Source: Pseudomonadota bacterium
GTDB lineage: Bacteria > Pseudomonadota > Alphaproteobacteria > Sphingomonadales > Sphingomonadaceae
DNA: 11,410 nt
NCBI GenBank assembly: GCA_023427285.1
Contig: JAEZBH010000284.1
Location: 1-11,410, forward strand
Direction of reading: 5' to 3'
Shown here: positions 1 through 6,911 of the stretch, in pieces
Numbering within the stretch: position 1 is the stretch's first letter
Layout of the letters: each line of letters starts with the position of its first letter
Notes under the pieces: model-generated
What the model saw: the letters and a program-made list of their open reading frames with translations, nothing else
Databases searched by the model: none
What the model was told of the DNA's origin: nothing
Position numbers and translations under genes: made by a program

Positions 1-375
1 GCCCGCGTTCTGGAAATGGTGGGGGCGACGGACTTTATCCGCCGCAACCGTGCGGGTCTGGAATATGTGGTCAAGGAAGGCGGAACAGGTCTCTCAGGCG
101 GGCAGATTCAGGCTCTCCTGCTGGCGCGCCTGCTGATCCGCGAGCCATCCGTGGTTCTGCTCGACGAGCCGACCGCTGCCATGGATGAAGTCACCGAGCG
201 CCAGTTCATCCAGCAATTCAAAACATGGTCGGAGCCCCGCACAGTCATTATCGCAACCCATCGGATGCGGGTTCTGGAGCTGGTCGATCGGATTCTGATC
301 GTTCAGAACGGTCGCATTTCCCATGATGCCGATAAGGAGACCGTGCTGCGCATGATGCAAGGCAAGCAGGTATGA
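1..375 (+). CDS. Type I secretion ABC exporter ATPase, C-terminal part (5' end outside window)
   Basis: The frame is open from base 1, so the gene starts upstream; only about 124 residues of the nucleotide-binding domain are present. Visible motifs are the ABC signature LSGGQ (91-105), Walker B VVLLDEP (151-171) with catalytic Glu at 166-168, a D-loop right after it (AAMDE) and the switch histidine in ATHR (259-261). Walker A and the membrane domain are upstream. The residue after LSGGQ is Ile rather than the common Arg or Lys. Because an HlyD adaptor follows with a 4-base ATGA overlap, this is read as the inner-membrane ATPase of a type I secretion system that powers export of a protein straight from cytoplasm to outside. 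Such ATPases next to LapC-like adaptors often export large RTX adhesins; that substrate is inference. A peptide or bacteriocin exporter is the main alternative. Confidence 0.92.
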   Translation, partial: ARVLEMVGATDFIRRNRAGLEYVVKEGGTGLSGGQIQALLLARLLIREPSVVLLDEPTAAMDEVTERQFIQQFKTWSEPRTVIIATHRMRVLELVDRILIVQNGRISHDADKETVLRMMQGKQV

Positions 376-1559
376 GCCGCTGGATCGATTCCGATGACGT
401 GCTGTTTGCCGATCAGGCGGATCCGCGGCTGGCCGTTGCCAAGCGGCTTGTCTGGACTTTGGCGGGGTTGTTTGCGGCGGCCTTGATCTGGGCGGCCTTT
501 GCAACTCTGGATGAGGTGGCGACGGGCACAGGGCGGGTCGTGCCGACCTCAAGAGAGCAGATCATCCAGTCTCTTGAGGGCGGTATCATGCACAAACTGC
601 TCGTGCAGCAAGACAGCCTCGTGGAGCCGGGGCAAGTTCTGGCCCAGCTCGACCCGACCCAGGCCGGATCGACGGTTGAGGAGGGGGCTGCCAAGTATCG
701 AGCTGCCCTTGCAGCGGCGGTGCGTCTTCGGGCCGAAGTAAACGAAACGCCGTTGACCTTCCCGCCGGAATTGGAGCAGTTTCCGGAATTGGTTGCCGCT
801 GAGACCCGCCTTTATCACGACAGGCGGCAGAGTCTTGCCAGTTCGGTGGCCCTCGTTGAGGAGTCCATTTCCCTCCTCAGCCGGGAAATCAGCGTTGCGG
901 AATCTCTCCAGAAAGTTGGCGCGGCCAGCAGCGTTGAGATTTTGCGCCTCAAACGTCAGCGCACCGATTTGCAATTCAAGGCGGAGGAGTTGCGCTCGCA
1001 ATATGTCGTTGAGGCACGTCAGGCTTTGGCGCGCTCGGAAGAGCAGGTGGAGGCACTGGAGCCTGTTGTGCGTGGTCGTGCCGATACACTGGAGCGCCTG
1101 ACCCTGCGCTCGCCGGTGCGCGGCATTGTTAAAAGCATTGCCGTTTCAACAGTGGGCGGCGTTGTTCCGCCAAATGGCGAGGTCATGCAGATTATCCCGA
1201 TGGATGATCGTCTGCTGATTGAGGCGCGCATGGCGCCTCAGGATATTGCCTTCATTTATCCCGGCCAGCGCGCAACGGTGAAGATCACCGCCTATGATTA
1301 CGCAATTTATGGCGGTCTGGAAGGGGAGGTGACGAGCATCTCGCCGGATTCCATTCGTGACGAGGTGAAGCCCGACGTTTTCTATTATCGGGTGTTCGTA
1401 AGAACCAAGGAAGATGTTCTGGTCAACAAGGCCGGGAAGGCGTTCCCGATCGTGCCCGGAATGGTCGCAACCGTTGATGTGCATACGGGCCAGAAGACTG
1501 TGCTTCAGTATCTTTTGAAGCCCCTGAACCGGCTGCGCGAGGGATTGCGTGAGCGGTGA
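372..1559 (+). CDS. HlyD-family periplasmic adaptor of type I secretion system
   Basis: This 395-residue membrane fusion protein would link the inner-membrane ABC exporter to the outer-membrane TolC channel. It has a short cytoplasmic N-terminus and one membrane span at about residues 26-46. A lipoyl/barrel-sandwich half follows at about 60-97 (SLEGGIMHKLLVQQDSLVEPGQVL). A long charged helical hairpin, probably coiled coil, covers about 100-245, and the returning half starts at LTLRSPVRGIVKSIAV. The end, PGMVATVDVHTGQKTVLQYL followed by LKP and a basic tail ending RER, is typical of the LapC/HlyD type I secretion group. The ATG overlaps the ABC stop codon (ATGA), implying translational coupling, and a weak AAGG lies 9 bases upstream. 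Length and architecture are normal for the family. It is certain as an HlyD-family adaptor; the LapC-like subgroup is an inference from the C-terminus. Confidence 0.95.
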   Translation: MSRWIDSDDVLFADQADPRLAVAKRLVWTLAGLFAAALIWAAFATLDEVATGTGRVVPTSREQIIQSLEGGIMHKLLVQQDSLVEPGQVLAQLDPTQAGSTVEEGAAKYRAALAAAVRLRAEVNETPLTFPPELEQFPELVAAETRLYHDRRQSLASSVALVEESISLLSREISVAESLQKVGAASSVEILRLKRQRTDLQFKAEELRSQYVVEARQALARSEEQVEALEPVVRGRADTLERLTLRSPVRGIVKSIAVSTVGGVVPPNGEVMQIIPMDDRLLIEARMAPQDIAFIYPGQRATVKITAYDYAIYGGLEGEVTSISPDSIRDEVKPDVFYYRVFVRTKEDVLVNKAGKAFPIVPGMVATVDVHTGQKTVLQYLLKPLNRLREGLRER

Positions 1560-1560
1560 G

Positions 1561-1577
1561 AAGGATGAGGTATCCTT
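1561..1577. terminator. Short hairpin between converging hlyD-like and tolC-like genes
   Basis: A 6-bp perfect stem (AAGGAT / ATCCTT) with a 5-base loop begins two bases after the adaptor stop codon and lies 10 bases from the stop of the converging channel gene. There is no U-tract on either strand, so it would be a weak or factor-assisted terminator, or only a 3'-end stabiliser. Confidence 0.3.
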
Positions 1578-1586
1578 GCGAGCGTC

Positions 1587-2927
1587 TCAAAGTCTTACCC
1601 CTTCGATTTCCATGCCTTCCAGATTGAACGCCGCGCGCAGCTCGCCTGAGACATAAAGGCAATTTACGCCCAGGCGCGCGAGATCATGCTCGGAATTGAT
1701 GGCCTCAAAGCGGGCCTGACTGAACTCCTGCTCGGAGTTGAGCAAATCGACAAGCGTCCGCGAGCCCATCTCGATATACTGCAAACGGTAAAGCTCGCGC
1801 GTTTCCTGCATCTTCTCATATCTGAGAGTGAGTGTGCTCAAGCGGTTGTCGAGCAAGGCTTGTTGTGATTTGGATTCTGCAAGCAGGCGCTCCGCCTCAT
1901 TCAACGCCGATTGATAGGCGGCTTGCGCGGCGCTCAGGCCAAAGGCTGAATTGCGAATGCGCGCGCGGCTGATCCCGCCGTTAAAGACGCTGGTGCTGAC
2001 ATTCAAACCAACGGACAAGTCGGTCCTGGTGTCTTCAAAGGGGCGGTTGATATCGGTTTGCGCACTCGCGCCAAGGCTGATGGTTGGGTAGGTTTCAGCT
2101 CTCTCGCGGCTCATGGTGGCGGAAGCCTTGTCCACCTGTGCTTCGGCGTAGAGCAGCGTCGGGGTCTGGTAGCGGTTGATCGTTGCTTGCCCGCAGGATT
2201 TTGAAAGCCATTCGGGCGGCAATGCGTCAATTTCGGCGGTGATTTGACGCCCCAGATAGCTGCTCAGGTTCGCCTGCCAACGGTTCAATTCCGCATTCAT
2301 CTGCATAATGCTTGATGCCGCTGCATCCACACGAGACCGTGCCTGAAGCATGTCGGAGCGTGTTGCCGCGCCTTCGATATGCCGCCGCTCCACCAGATTG
2401 CTGATTGCCGTTACGGACTCCAGTTGCTCATTGGCTGCTTCCAGCATCTTCCGGCCCCGATGAATTTCAATCATAGCCAGAGCAACATCGCGTGCGATTG
2501 TATCAACGGACTGGAGCACCTGAATGCGGTGGCCCTTGAAGTCGGCCTCGGCGGATTTCACCTCGCTGGAGACTTTTCCGAAATCCCAGATCCGCTGCTC
2601 AAGGCTGACATTGGCGCGTGGAGACCAGGTGCTGCGGTTGCCGTTGCGGCTATAGCCGTTTGAAATTCCGGCATTGATTTGCGGCATGTAGTTTGATTTG
2701 GCGGCCTCGATAACCTGCTCCTGCTGTTGCAGCTTGAACGTGGTCTCAACGATGGAAGGGTGCCAGGAAATGGCTTCACGAATGAGTGCTTCGTATCCTG
2801 CCGGATCAGGAGCGGTGTTATTCTGCTCATCTTGAGCCTGAAGGGGAAAAGGTATCAGGCTGACCCCAAGAACCAGAACGGCTTTACTCGTCTTTTTGAA
2901 GTAATAAAAAGCAGAAGAAACAAACAT
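1587..2927 (-). CDS. TolC-family outer-membrane channel of type I secretion
   Basis: This 446-residue protein is the outer-membrane exit duct expected to dock on the adjacent ABC/HlyD pair. It has a signal peptide (Lys-Lys at 11-12, hydrophobic core about 16-28, likely cleavage near LQA/QD at 31-32). Two TolC repeats follow: the first carries the strand motif IWDFGK (113-118) and the long alpha-barrel helices with many Gln, Ala and Arg. The second has the matching VFNGG (314-318) and the equatorial motif LVDLLNSEQEF (392-402). It is most like the AggA/LapE type of TolC proteins (inference from motif style). Only two cysteines lie in the mature chain, Cys245 and Cys423, so a disulfide is possible. 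The ATG at 2927 has an AAGG ribosome site 8 bases upstream. The gene converges on the adaptor gene with a 27-base gap and has its own upstream region, so it is transcribed apart from the ABC/HlyD unit. Confidence 0.93.
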   Translation of the reverse strand: MFVSSAFYYFKKTSKAVLVLGVSLIPFPLQAQDEQNNTAPDPAGYEALIREAISWHPSIVETTFKLQQQEQVIEAAKSNYMPQINAGISNGYSRNGNRSTWSPRANVSLEQRIWDFGKVSSEVKSAEADFKGHRIQVLQSVDTIARDVALAMIEIHRGRKMLEAANEQLESVTAISNLVERRHIEGAATRSDMLQARSRVDAAASSIMQMNAELNRWQANLSSYLGRQITAEIDALPPEWLSKSCGQATINRYQTPTLLYAEAQVDKASATMSRERAETYPTISLGASAQTDINRPFEDTRTDLSVGLNVSTSVFNGGISRARIRNSAFGLSAAQAAYQSALNEAERLLAESKSQQALLDNRLSTLTLRYEKMQETRELYRLQYIEMGSRTLVDLLNSEQEFSQARFEAINSEHDLARLGVNCLYVSGELRAAFNLEGMEIEGVRL

Positions 2928-3065
2928 TCACGTAACCTTGTGAGACGCGTACGCGAGGGGTAAACTACAGGGACGGTTCAGATACTGCACTTGATTGTAT
3001 ATAAAAAAGCAACATAAATCGCCATCCGTCCCGAACCTTGCTTGTAGCGGGCGTCTGGTCGTTCA
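2928..3065 (-). promoter_or_regulatory. Intergenic region upstream of tolC-like gene, with a 10-bp palindrome
   Basis: This is the 138-base gap between the LysR gene stop and the channel start, both on the minus strand. It holds a perfect palindrome CGCGTACGCG (2946-2955), 19-28 bases before the channel ATG. It also holds an AT-rich patch (2996-3008) that reads TATACAAT on the minus strand and could be a -10 region, though no good -35 is visible. A 7-bp inverted pair GGGACGG (2970-2976) / CCGTCCC (3026-3032) encloses that patch. On the minus strand a weak 4-bp stem (within 3009-3022) runs into a T6 tract and might end the LysR transcript. Promoter placement here is a guess. Confidence 0.35.
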
Positions 3066-3965
3066 TTAAATCAATGTCTCAGCAATTTCGATAAATGAGG
3101 AGAGCGTTGGGGTATCATCGCTCTTCCGCCAGGCAATGCCGGTCTCAAGGCAGGGCGGTTCGATCGCAAGCTGAAGATAGCTGACGTCTGTGCGCGCAAG
3201 GTGCTGAAGCGAGGCCGGTACAAGCGCCATGCCCATGCCAGCAGAGACAAGGCTGATGATGGTCTGCATCTGAATGGCTTCCTGCCGGATGAAGGGCTGG
3301 CATCCTCGGGAATGGTAAAAGCCAAGAACCAGATCATGGAATACAGGAGATACCCGTGACGGGAAGATGATGAGCGGCTCGTTCATCCAGTCATCCCCTT
3401 GCAGAATGTTGTTGCGGACCGGCAATCGTCCTTCGTCAAGCCAGGCGTCCGGCACCGCTGCCACAAGCGGCTCGCGCAGCAGGGGGCGATATTCCAGCGC
3501 CGCAGGGATTGCCGGGCGTGGCGGTATGAGGATGCCTGCATCGACCTGTCCGTTCAGCAGGGCCTCAACCTGTACGTCGCTCGTTGCCTCAAGAAGAGAA
3601 ATTTCCACGTCCGGAAAGGCGTTTGCATAGCTTTGAACCAGTCGCGGCAGCACGCTGTAATCAGCTGTGCTGATGAATGAGAGGCGGAGCCGCCCCGCCA
3701 TGCCGGTGCGCAGCCGCCGCGCGATCTCCGGTAACTCGGCAATGCGCTCGACAGCCGGGCGTACGTGCGCGAGCCATTGCTGGCCAAAGGATGTGAGCGC
3801 AACATTACGTTTGGAGCGGGTAAAGAGGGTCGTGCCCAGTTCCCGTTCGAGAGCCATGATCGACTGGCTGAGCGGCGGTTGGGTCATGCCAAGCGCTTCG
3901 GCGGCGTGGCCGAAATGCAATGTATCGGCAACGGCAACGAAATGGCGAAGCTGGCGAAGGTCCAT
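3066..3965 (-). CDS. LysR-type transcriptional regulator
   Basis: This 299-residue protein is a DNA-binding regulator that responds to a small molecule. The N-terminal winged helix-turn-helix covers about residues 1-60 (MDLRQLRHFVAVADTLHFGH, then AAEALGMTQPPLSQSIMALE and the typical LFTR...LT), followed by the linker helix to about 87. The rest is a periplasmic-binding-protein-like effector domain. Length is normal. A strong GGAGGA ribosome site (plus-strand 3971-3976) sits 5 bases before the ATG. The gene is divergent from ilvD with 102 bases between the starts, the classic LysR layout, so it probably controls ilvD and/or itself. The effector is unknown. The channel gene 138 bases downstream on the same strand looks functionally unrelated. 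Confidence 0.94.
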   Translation of the reverse strand: MDLRQLRHFVAVADTLHFGHAAEALGMTQPPLSQSIMALERELGTTLFTRSKRNVALTSFGQQWLAHVRPAVERIAELPEIARRLRTGMAGRLRLSFISTADYSVLPRLVQSYANAFPDVEISLLEATSDVQVEALLNGQVDAGILIPPRPAIPAALEYRPLLREPLVAAVPDAWLDEGRLPVRNNILQGDDWMNEPLIIFPSRVSPVFHDLVLGFYHSRGCQPFIRQEAIQMQTIISLVSAGMGMALVPASLQHLARTDVSYLQLAIEPPCLETGIAWRKSDDTPTLSSFIEIAETLI

Positions 3966-4067
3966 TAATATCCTCCATGACCTAATTCATCGTTTATAAT
4001 ATATTTAACAACTCAGAAGAAGCGGGTTAGGAAGGGTGGGGACCACAGGCTATCAGGACACAAGAAG
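3966..4067. promoter_or_regulatory. Divergent promoter region between LysR regulator and ilvD
   Basis: This 102-base shared upstream region has an AT-rich core at 3981-4010. On the plus strand a consensus TATAAT (3995-4000) could be the -10 of ilvD. No TTGACA-like -35 lies 16-18 bases upstream, as is common for promoters that need a LysR-type activator. The core also contains the palindrome AATATATT (3998-4005). The LysR operator would be expected here, but I could not fix a convincing T-N11-A site. Confidence 0.5.
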
Positions 4068-5920
4068 ATGCCCGCTTATCGTTCACGCACCAGCACCCAC
4101 GGCCGCAACATGGCAGGGGCACGCGGCCTCTGGCGTGCAACCGGCATGAAGGACGAGGATTACGGCAAGCCGATCATTGCGATTGCAAACAGCTTCACCC
4201 AGTTCGTGCCCGGTCACGTTCACCTGAAGGACCTCGGCCAGCTCGTTGCGCGCGAGATCGAGGCTGCGGGCGGCGTGGCAAAGGAATTCAATACCATTGC
4301 GGTTGATGATGGCATCGCCATGGGCCATGATGGCATCTCTATTCGCTGCCGAGCCGTGACCTGATCGCCGACAGCGTTGAGTACATGGTCAACGCGCACT
4401 GCGCCGATGCGCTGCTGTGCATTTCCAACTGCGACAAGATCACCCCCGGCATGCTGATGGCCGCAATGCGCCTCAACATCCCGACCATCTTCGTCTCGGG
4501 CGGTCCGATGGAAGCGGGCAAGGCAGACATTCGCGGCAAGACCGTCGCGCTGGATCTGGTCGATGCCATGGTGGTTGCGGCGGACGAGAGCTACACCGAT
4601 GAAGAGGTGAAGGTCATCGAGCGCTCGGCTTGCCCCACCTGCGGCAGCTGCTCGGGCATGTTCACCGCAAACAGCATGAACTGCCTGACCGAAGCGCTGG
4701 GCCTGTCGCTGCCGGGCAACGGCTCTGTGCTGGCGACCCACGCCGACCGTGAGAAGCTGTTCCTTGAGGCTGGCCGCACCATCGTTGACCTTGCCAAGCG
4801 CTGGTACGAGCAGGATGACGCCTCCGTGCTGCCGCGCAGCATCGCCAGCTTCGCGGCGTTCGAGAATGCCATGAGCCTCGATATCGCCATGGGCGGCTCG
4901 ACCAACACCGTGATCCACCTGCTGGCAGCGGCCTATGAGGGCCAGGTGAACTTCAGCATGGAAGACATCGATCGCCTGTCGCGGCGTGTGCCGTGCCTCT
5001 GCAAGGTGGCGCCGGCCAAGCAGGACGTCCACATGGAAGACGTCCACCGCGCTGGCGGCATCATGGCGATCCTGGGTCAGCTCGATAAAGCCGGGCTCAT
5101 CAATGCCAGCTTGCCGACCGTTCACGCGCCAACGCTGGCTGAAGCGCTGGATCGCTGGGACATCAGCCGCACGACAGATGAGAGCGTGCAGGAATTCTTC
5201 AAGGCAGCCCCTGGCGGCGTGCGCACGACGGAGGCTTTCAGCCAGAACAACCGCTGGAAGGAATTGGACCTCGACCGTGAGGCGGGCGTAATCCGCAGCG
5301 CGGAGCACCCGTTCTCGAAGGACGGTGGCCTTGCCGTACTGTTTGGCAACCTTGCCCCTGAAGGCTGCATTGTGAAGACCGCGGGCGTGGATGAGTCCAT
5401 CCTGACCTTCAACGGCACGGCGCGGGTTTATGAGAGCCAGGATGCGGCGGTTGCCGGAATTCTTGGCAATGAAGTGAAGGAAGGCGACGTGGTCGTCATT
5501 CGCTACGAAGGGCCGAAGGGCGGGCCGGGCATGCAGGAAATGCTCTACCCGACCAGCTATTTGAAGTCCAAGGGTCTGGGCAAGGCCTGCGCGCTTATTA
5601 CCGATGGGCGCTTCTCCGGCGGCACCTCGGGCCTCTCCATCGGCCACGTTTCGCCAGAAGCGGCGGAGGGCGGCCTGATTGCGCTGGTTGAGACGGGCGA
5701 TCCGATCGTGATTGATATTCCGAACCGCGTGATCCGCCTGGACCTTGATGATGCTGTTATCGCTGAACGCAAGGCGGCAATGGAGGCGCGGGGCTCCAAG
5801 GCCTGGAAGCCGTTCGGGCGCAAGCGCAATGTCTCCCCCGCGCTGCGCGCTTATGCGGCACTGACCACCAACGCCGCTCGCGGCGCGGTGCGCGACGTCA
5901 GTCAGATTGAAAAAGACTGA
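4068..5920 (+). pseudogene. ilvD: Dihydroxy-acid dehydratase (IlvD) with a one-base frameshift
   Basis: IlvD dehydrates 2,3-dihydroxy-isovalerate and 2,3-dihydroxy-3-methylvalerate in valine, leucine and isoleucine synthesis, using an Fe-S cluster and Mg2+. The frame from 4068 matches the family N-terminus ([11 protein letters not shown]) and then ends at a TGA at 4362-4364. Family sequence resumes in another frame ([16 protein letters not shown]) at once. One base is missing between 4336 and 4337, where GGC-ATG-CTC is expected and GGCATCTC is present. With it restored the protein is 617 residues, against 616 in E. coli. Asp81, Cys122-Asp123-Lys124 and Cys195 (in CPTCGSCSG) then fall at E. 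coli numbering. The late signature [13 protein letters not shown] is also intact. As read, the upstream piece is 98 residues. The downstream piece (ATG at 4385, 511 residues) lacks Asp81, so neither should be active. No other damage is visible, so this is a recent mutation or a sequencing error. Only a weak AGGAC-like ribosome site precedes the start. Confidence 0.93.
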
Positions 5921-5939
5921 TCCTCAACCAGTCTTTTTT
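5910..5939 (+). terminator. Intrinsic terminator 1 after ilvD
   Basis: A 10-bp perfect stem (5910-5919 with 5929-5938) and a 9-base loop end in a T6 run (5934-5939). The 5' arm overlaps the ilvD stop codon (5918-5920). The A-rich 5' arm gives it a symmetric, possibly bidirectional look. Confidence 0.8.
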
Positions 5940-5946
5940 GCTGAAT

Positions 5947-5984
5947 AAAGAGCAGCCGGTCCGGTGTCGGATCGGCTGCTTTTT
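5947..5984 (+). terminator. Intrinsic terminator 2 after ilvD, strong
   Basis: AGCAGCCGGTCCG (5951-5963) pairs with CGGATCGGCTGCT (5968-5980) over 13 bp with one G-U and a GTGT tetraloop. Flanking A/T pairs extend the stem to 5947/5984, and the 3' side runs into T5. This is a textbook Rho-independent terminator, 8 bases after the first one, and it insulates the TetR gene from ilvD. Confidence 0.88.
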
Positions 5985-6047
5985 CATTTATCGCAACAGG
6001 CGAATTTCGGCGTTCGTCCAAAGTAAACAAAGCATCAGTTGCATAGT

Positions 6048-6094
6048 CCATAAATCGTCGTCGCCTTGCGTGAATTTATGGCGAGTGCTATTTA
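6048..6094 (+). promoter_or_regulatory. Candidate promoter and operator of the TetR-family gene
   Basis: A perfect 8-bp inverted repeat, CCATAAAT (6048-6055) and ATTTATGG (6074-6081), has an 18-base spacer. It overlaps a possible sigma-70-type promoter, TTGCGT (6066-6071), 17 bases, TATTTA (6089-6094). The right arm sits in the promoter spacer, which would suit autorepression by the TetR protein encoded 61 bases downstream. The promoter match is only partial, so this rests mainly on the inverted repeat and its position. Confidence 0.4.
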
Positions 6095-6154
6095 TCGAAC
6101 CTTTCTTGTTGTGGATTGACGATATGCTGGCTTTGGCTGGGAAGTGGCCTTTCA

Positions 6155-6766
6155 ATGACTAAGCGGCAAGCGGCTGGTTCAGAGACTGGTCATGCTTCGC
6201 CGCGGGCCATGGATGCCCGTCAACGCAAGTCGCGGGAGGCATTGCGCTCTGCCTTGCTCGCGCTTGTTGAGCGCAAGCCTCTCGATCAGATCAGCATCAG
6301 AGATATTACGGCGGAAGCGGGCATTGGCTACGCTACCTTTTTCCGTCATTTTTCCAGCAGAGACGAGCTTCTGAACGATATTGCATCGTCCGAGATCGAC
6401 ACGCTCGTCGAGCAATCCCTCAAGGTGCTGGATGCCGCTGACACACGCACCAGCTGTGCGGCTATGTGCAGCTATGTGATGGAGCACCGTGCGCTCTGGA
6501 AGGCGCTGCTTGTGGGTGGCGCAGGCGCAATTATGCGCGATGCTTATATTCGTACAGCCAGTCAGGTGGCCCTAGAACGCTGGCCGGTGGCGGAAAAGCC
6601 GTGGCTGCCGGTTGAACTGGGCGTCATTCACGCCGCCAGTTCACTCGTGCTGGCTCTGACATGGTGGCTGAGTGAGCCTGCGCCTCTGCCGATCGAACAA
6701 ATGGCGGAAATAATGGATCGGCTGATTATTCAGCCGATCCTCAATGACGATGCGCCGGAAACTTAA
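6155..6766 (+). CDS. TetR-family transcriptional regulator
   Basis: This is a 203-residue regulator from the ATG at 6155. The N-terminal helix-turn-helix covers about residues 25-70, with the typical core SIRDITAEAGIGYATFFRHF (47-66) followed by a DELL helix. The C-terminal ligand/dimer domain is helical, with a hydrophobic stretch near SSLVLALTWWLSEP. The frame extends upstream to a TTG at 6116, but those 13 residues look non-coding. The ATG at 6155 has a GGGAAG about 10 bases upstream, and another ATG at 6209 is possible. It stands alone behind two terminators and converges on the HSD10-like gene. It may control that dehydrogenase/receptor group or only itself; the ligand cannot be inferred. 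Confidence 0.9.
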   Translation: MTKRQAAGSETGHASPRAMDARQRKSREALRSALLALVERKPLDQISIRDITAEAGIGYATFFRHFSSRDELLNDIASSEIDTLVEQSLKVLDAADTRTSCAAMCSYVMEHRALWKALLVGGAGAIMRDAYIRTASQVALERWPVAEKPWLPVELGVIHAASSLVLALTWWLSEPAPLPIEQMAEIMDRLIIQPILNDDAPET

Positions 6767-6801
6767 ACGTCAGTCAGGTGCCTGCACAAAGTTTTGCGCC
6801 T

Positions 6802-6911
6802 TTAGAGCGGTTTGCGACCAGCGCGGCAAGCAGGTCGCCCGCTTCTCAAATCCTTTGTTGGTCGCGCTTTCTTAACCGCAAAACATGCGTTTTGCTCGAA
6901 AGTCGCTCTAG
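6802..6911. repeat. Palindromic intergenic element between converging tetR-like and HSD10-like genes
   Basis: The outer arms TAGAGCG (6803-6809) and CGCTCTA (6904-6910) pair perfectly; wobble and A-T pairs extend them to 6802-6813 with 6900-6911. Inside are GCGACC (6814-6819) with GGTCGC (6833-6838), and a compact hairpin GCAAAAC-ATGC-GTTTTGC (6878-6895). The element fills most of the gap between two convergent genes. Its right arm contains the stop codon (TAG on the minus strand, 6908-6910) of the HSD10-like gene. It could be a dispersed extragenic palindrome, as is common in alphaproteobacteria, or a structured bidirectional 3' end. Confidence 0.5.

Noticed and set aside
94..552. Minus-strand frame antisense to the ABC and adaptor genes
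   Set aside because: Shadow of two confidently identified plus-strand genes; Pro/Arg-rich low-complexity translation.
4320..4364. Programmed frameshifting to make full-length IlvD
   Set aside because: Reaching the downstream frame would need a -1 slip near 4335-4337, but there is no slippery heptamer (X XXY YYZ) and no family precedent. A deletion or sequencing error is simpler.
4220..5647. Long open frame (475 codons) on the minus strand antisense to ilvD
   Set aside because: It mirrors ilvD codon structure in a GC-rich gene, is rich in Ala/Arg/His without any recognisable domain, and has no ribosome site or homologous feature.
6116..6154. TTG start giving 13 more residues on the TetR-family protein
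   Set aside because: The extra residues (Trp/Leu/Gly-rich) do not fit a TetR N-terminus, and an ATG follows at 6155.
5938..6162. 74-codon open frame between ilvD and the TetR gene
   Set aside because: It begins within terminator 1, runs through terminator 2 and the operator-like repeat, and overlaps the TetR start; no family resemblance.
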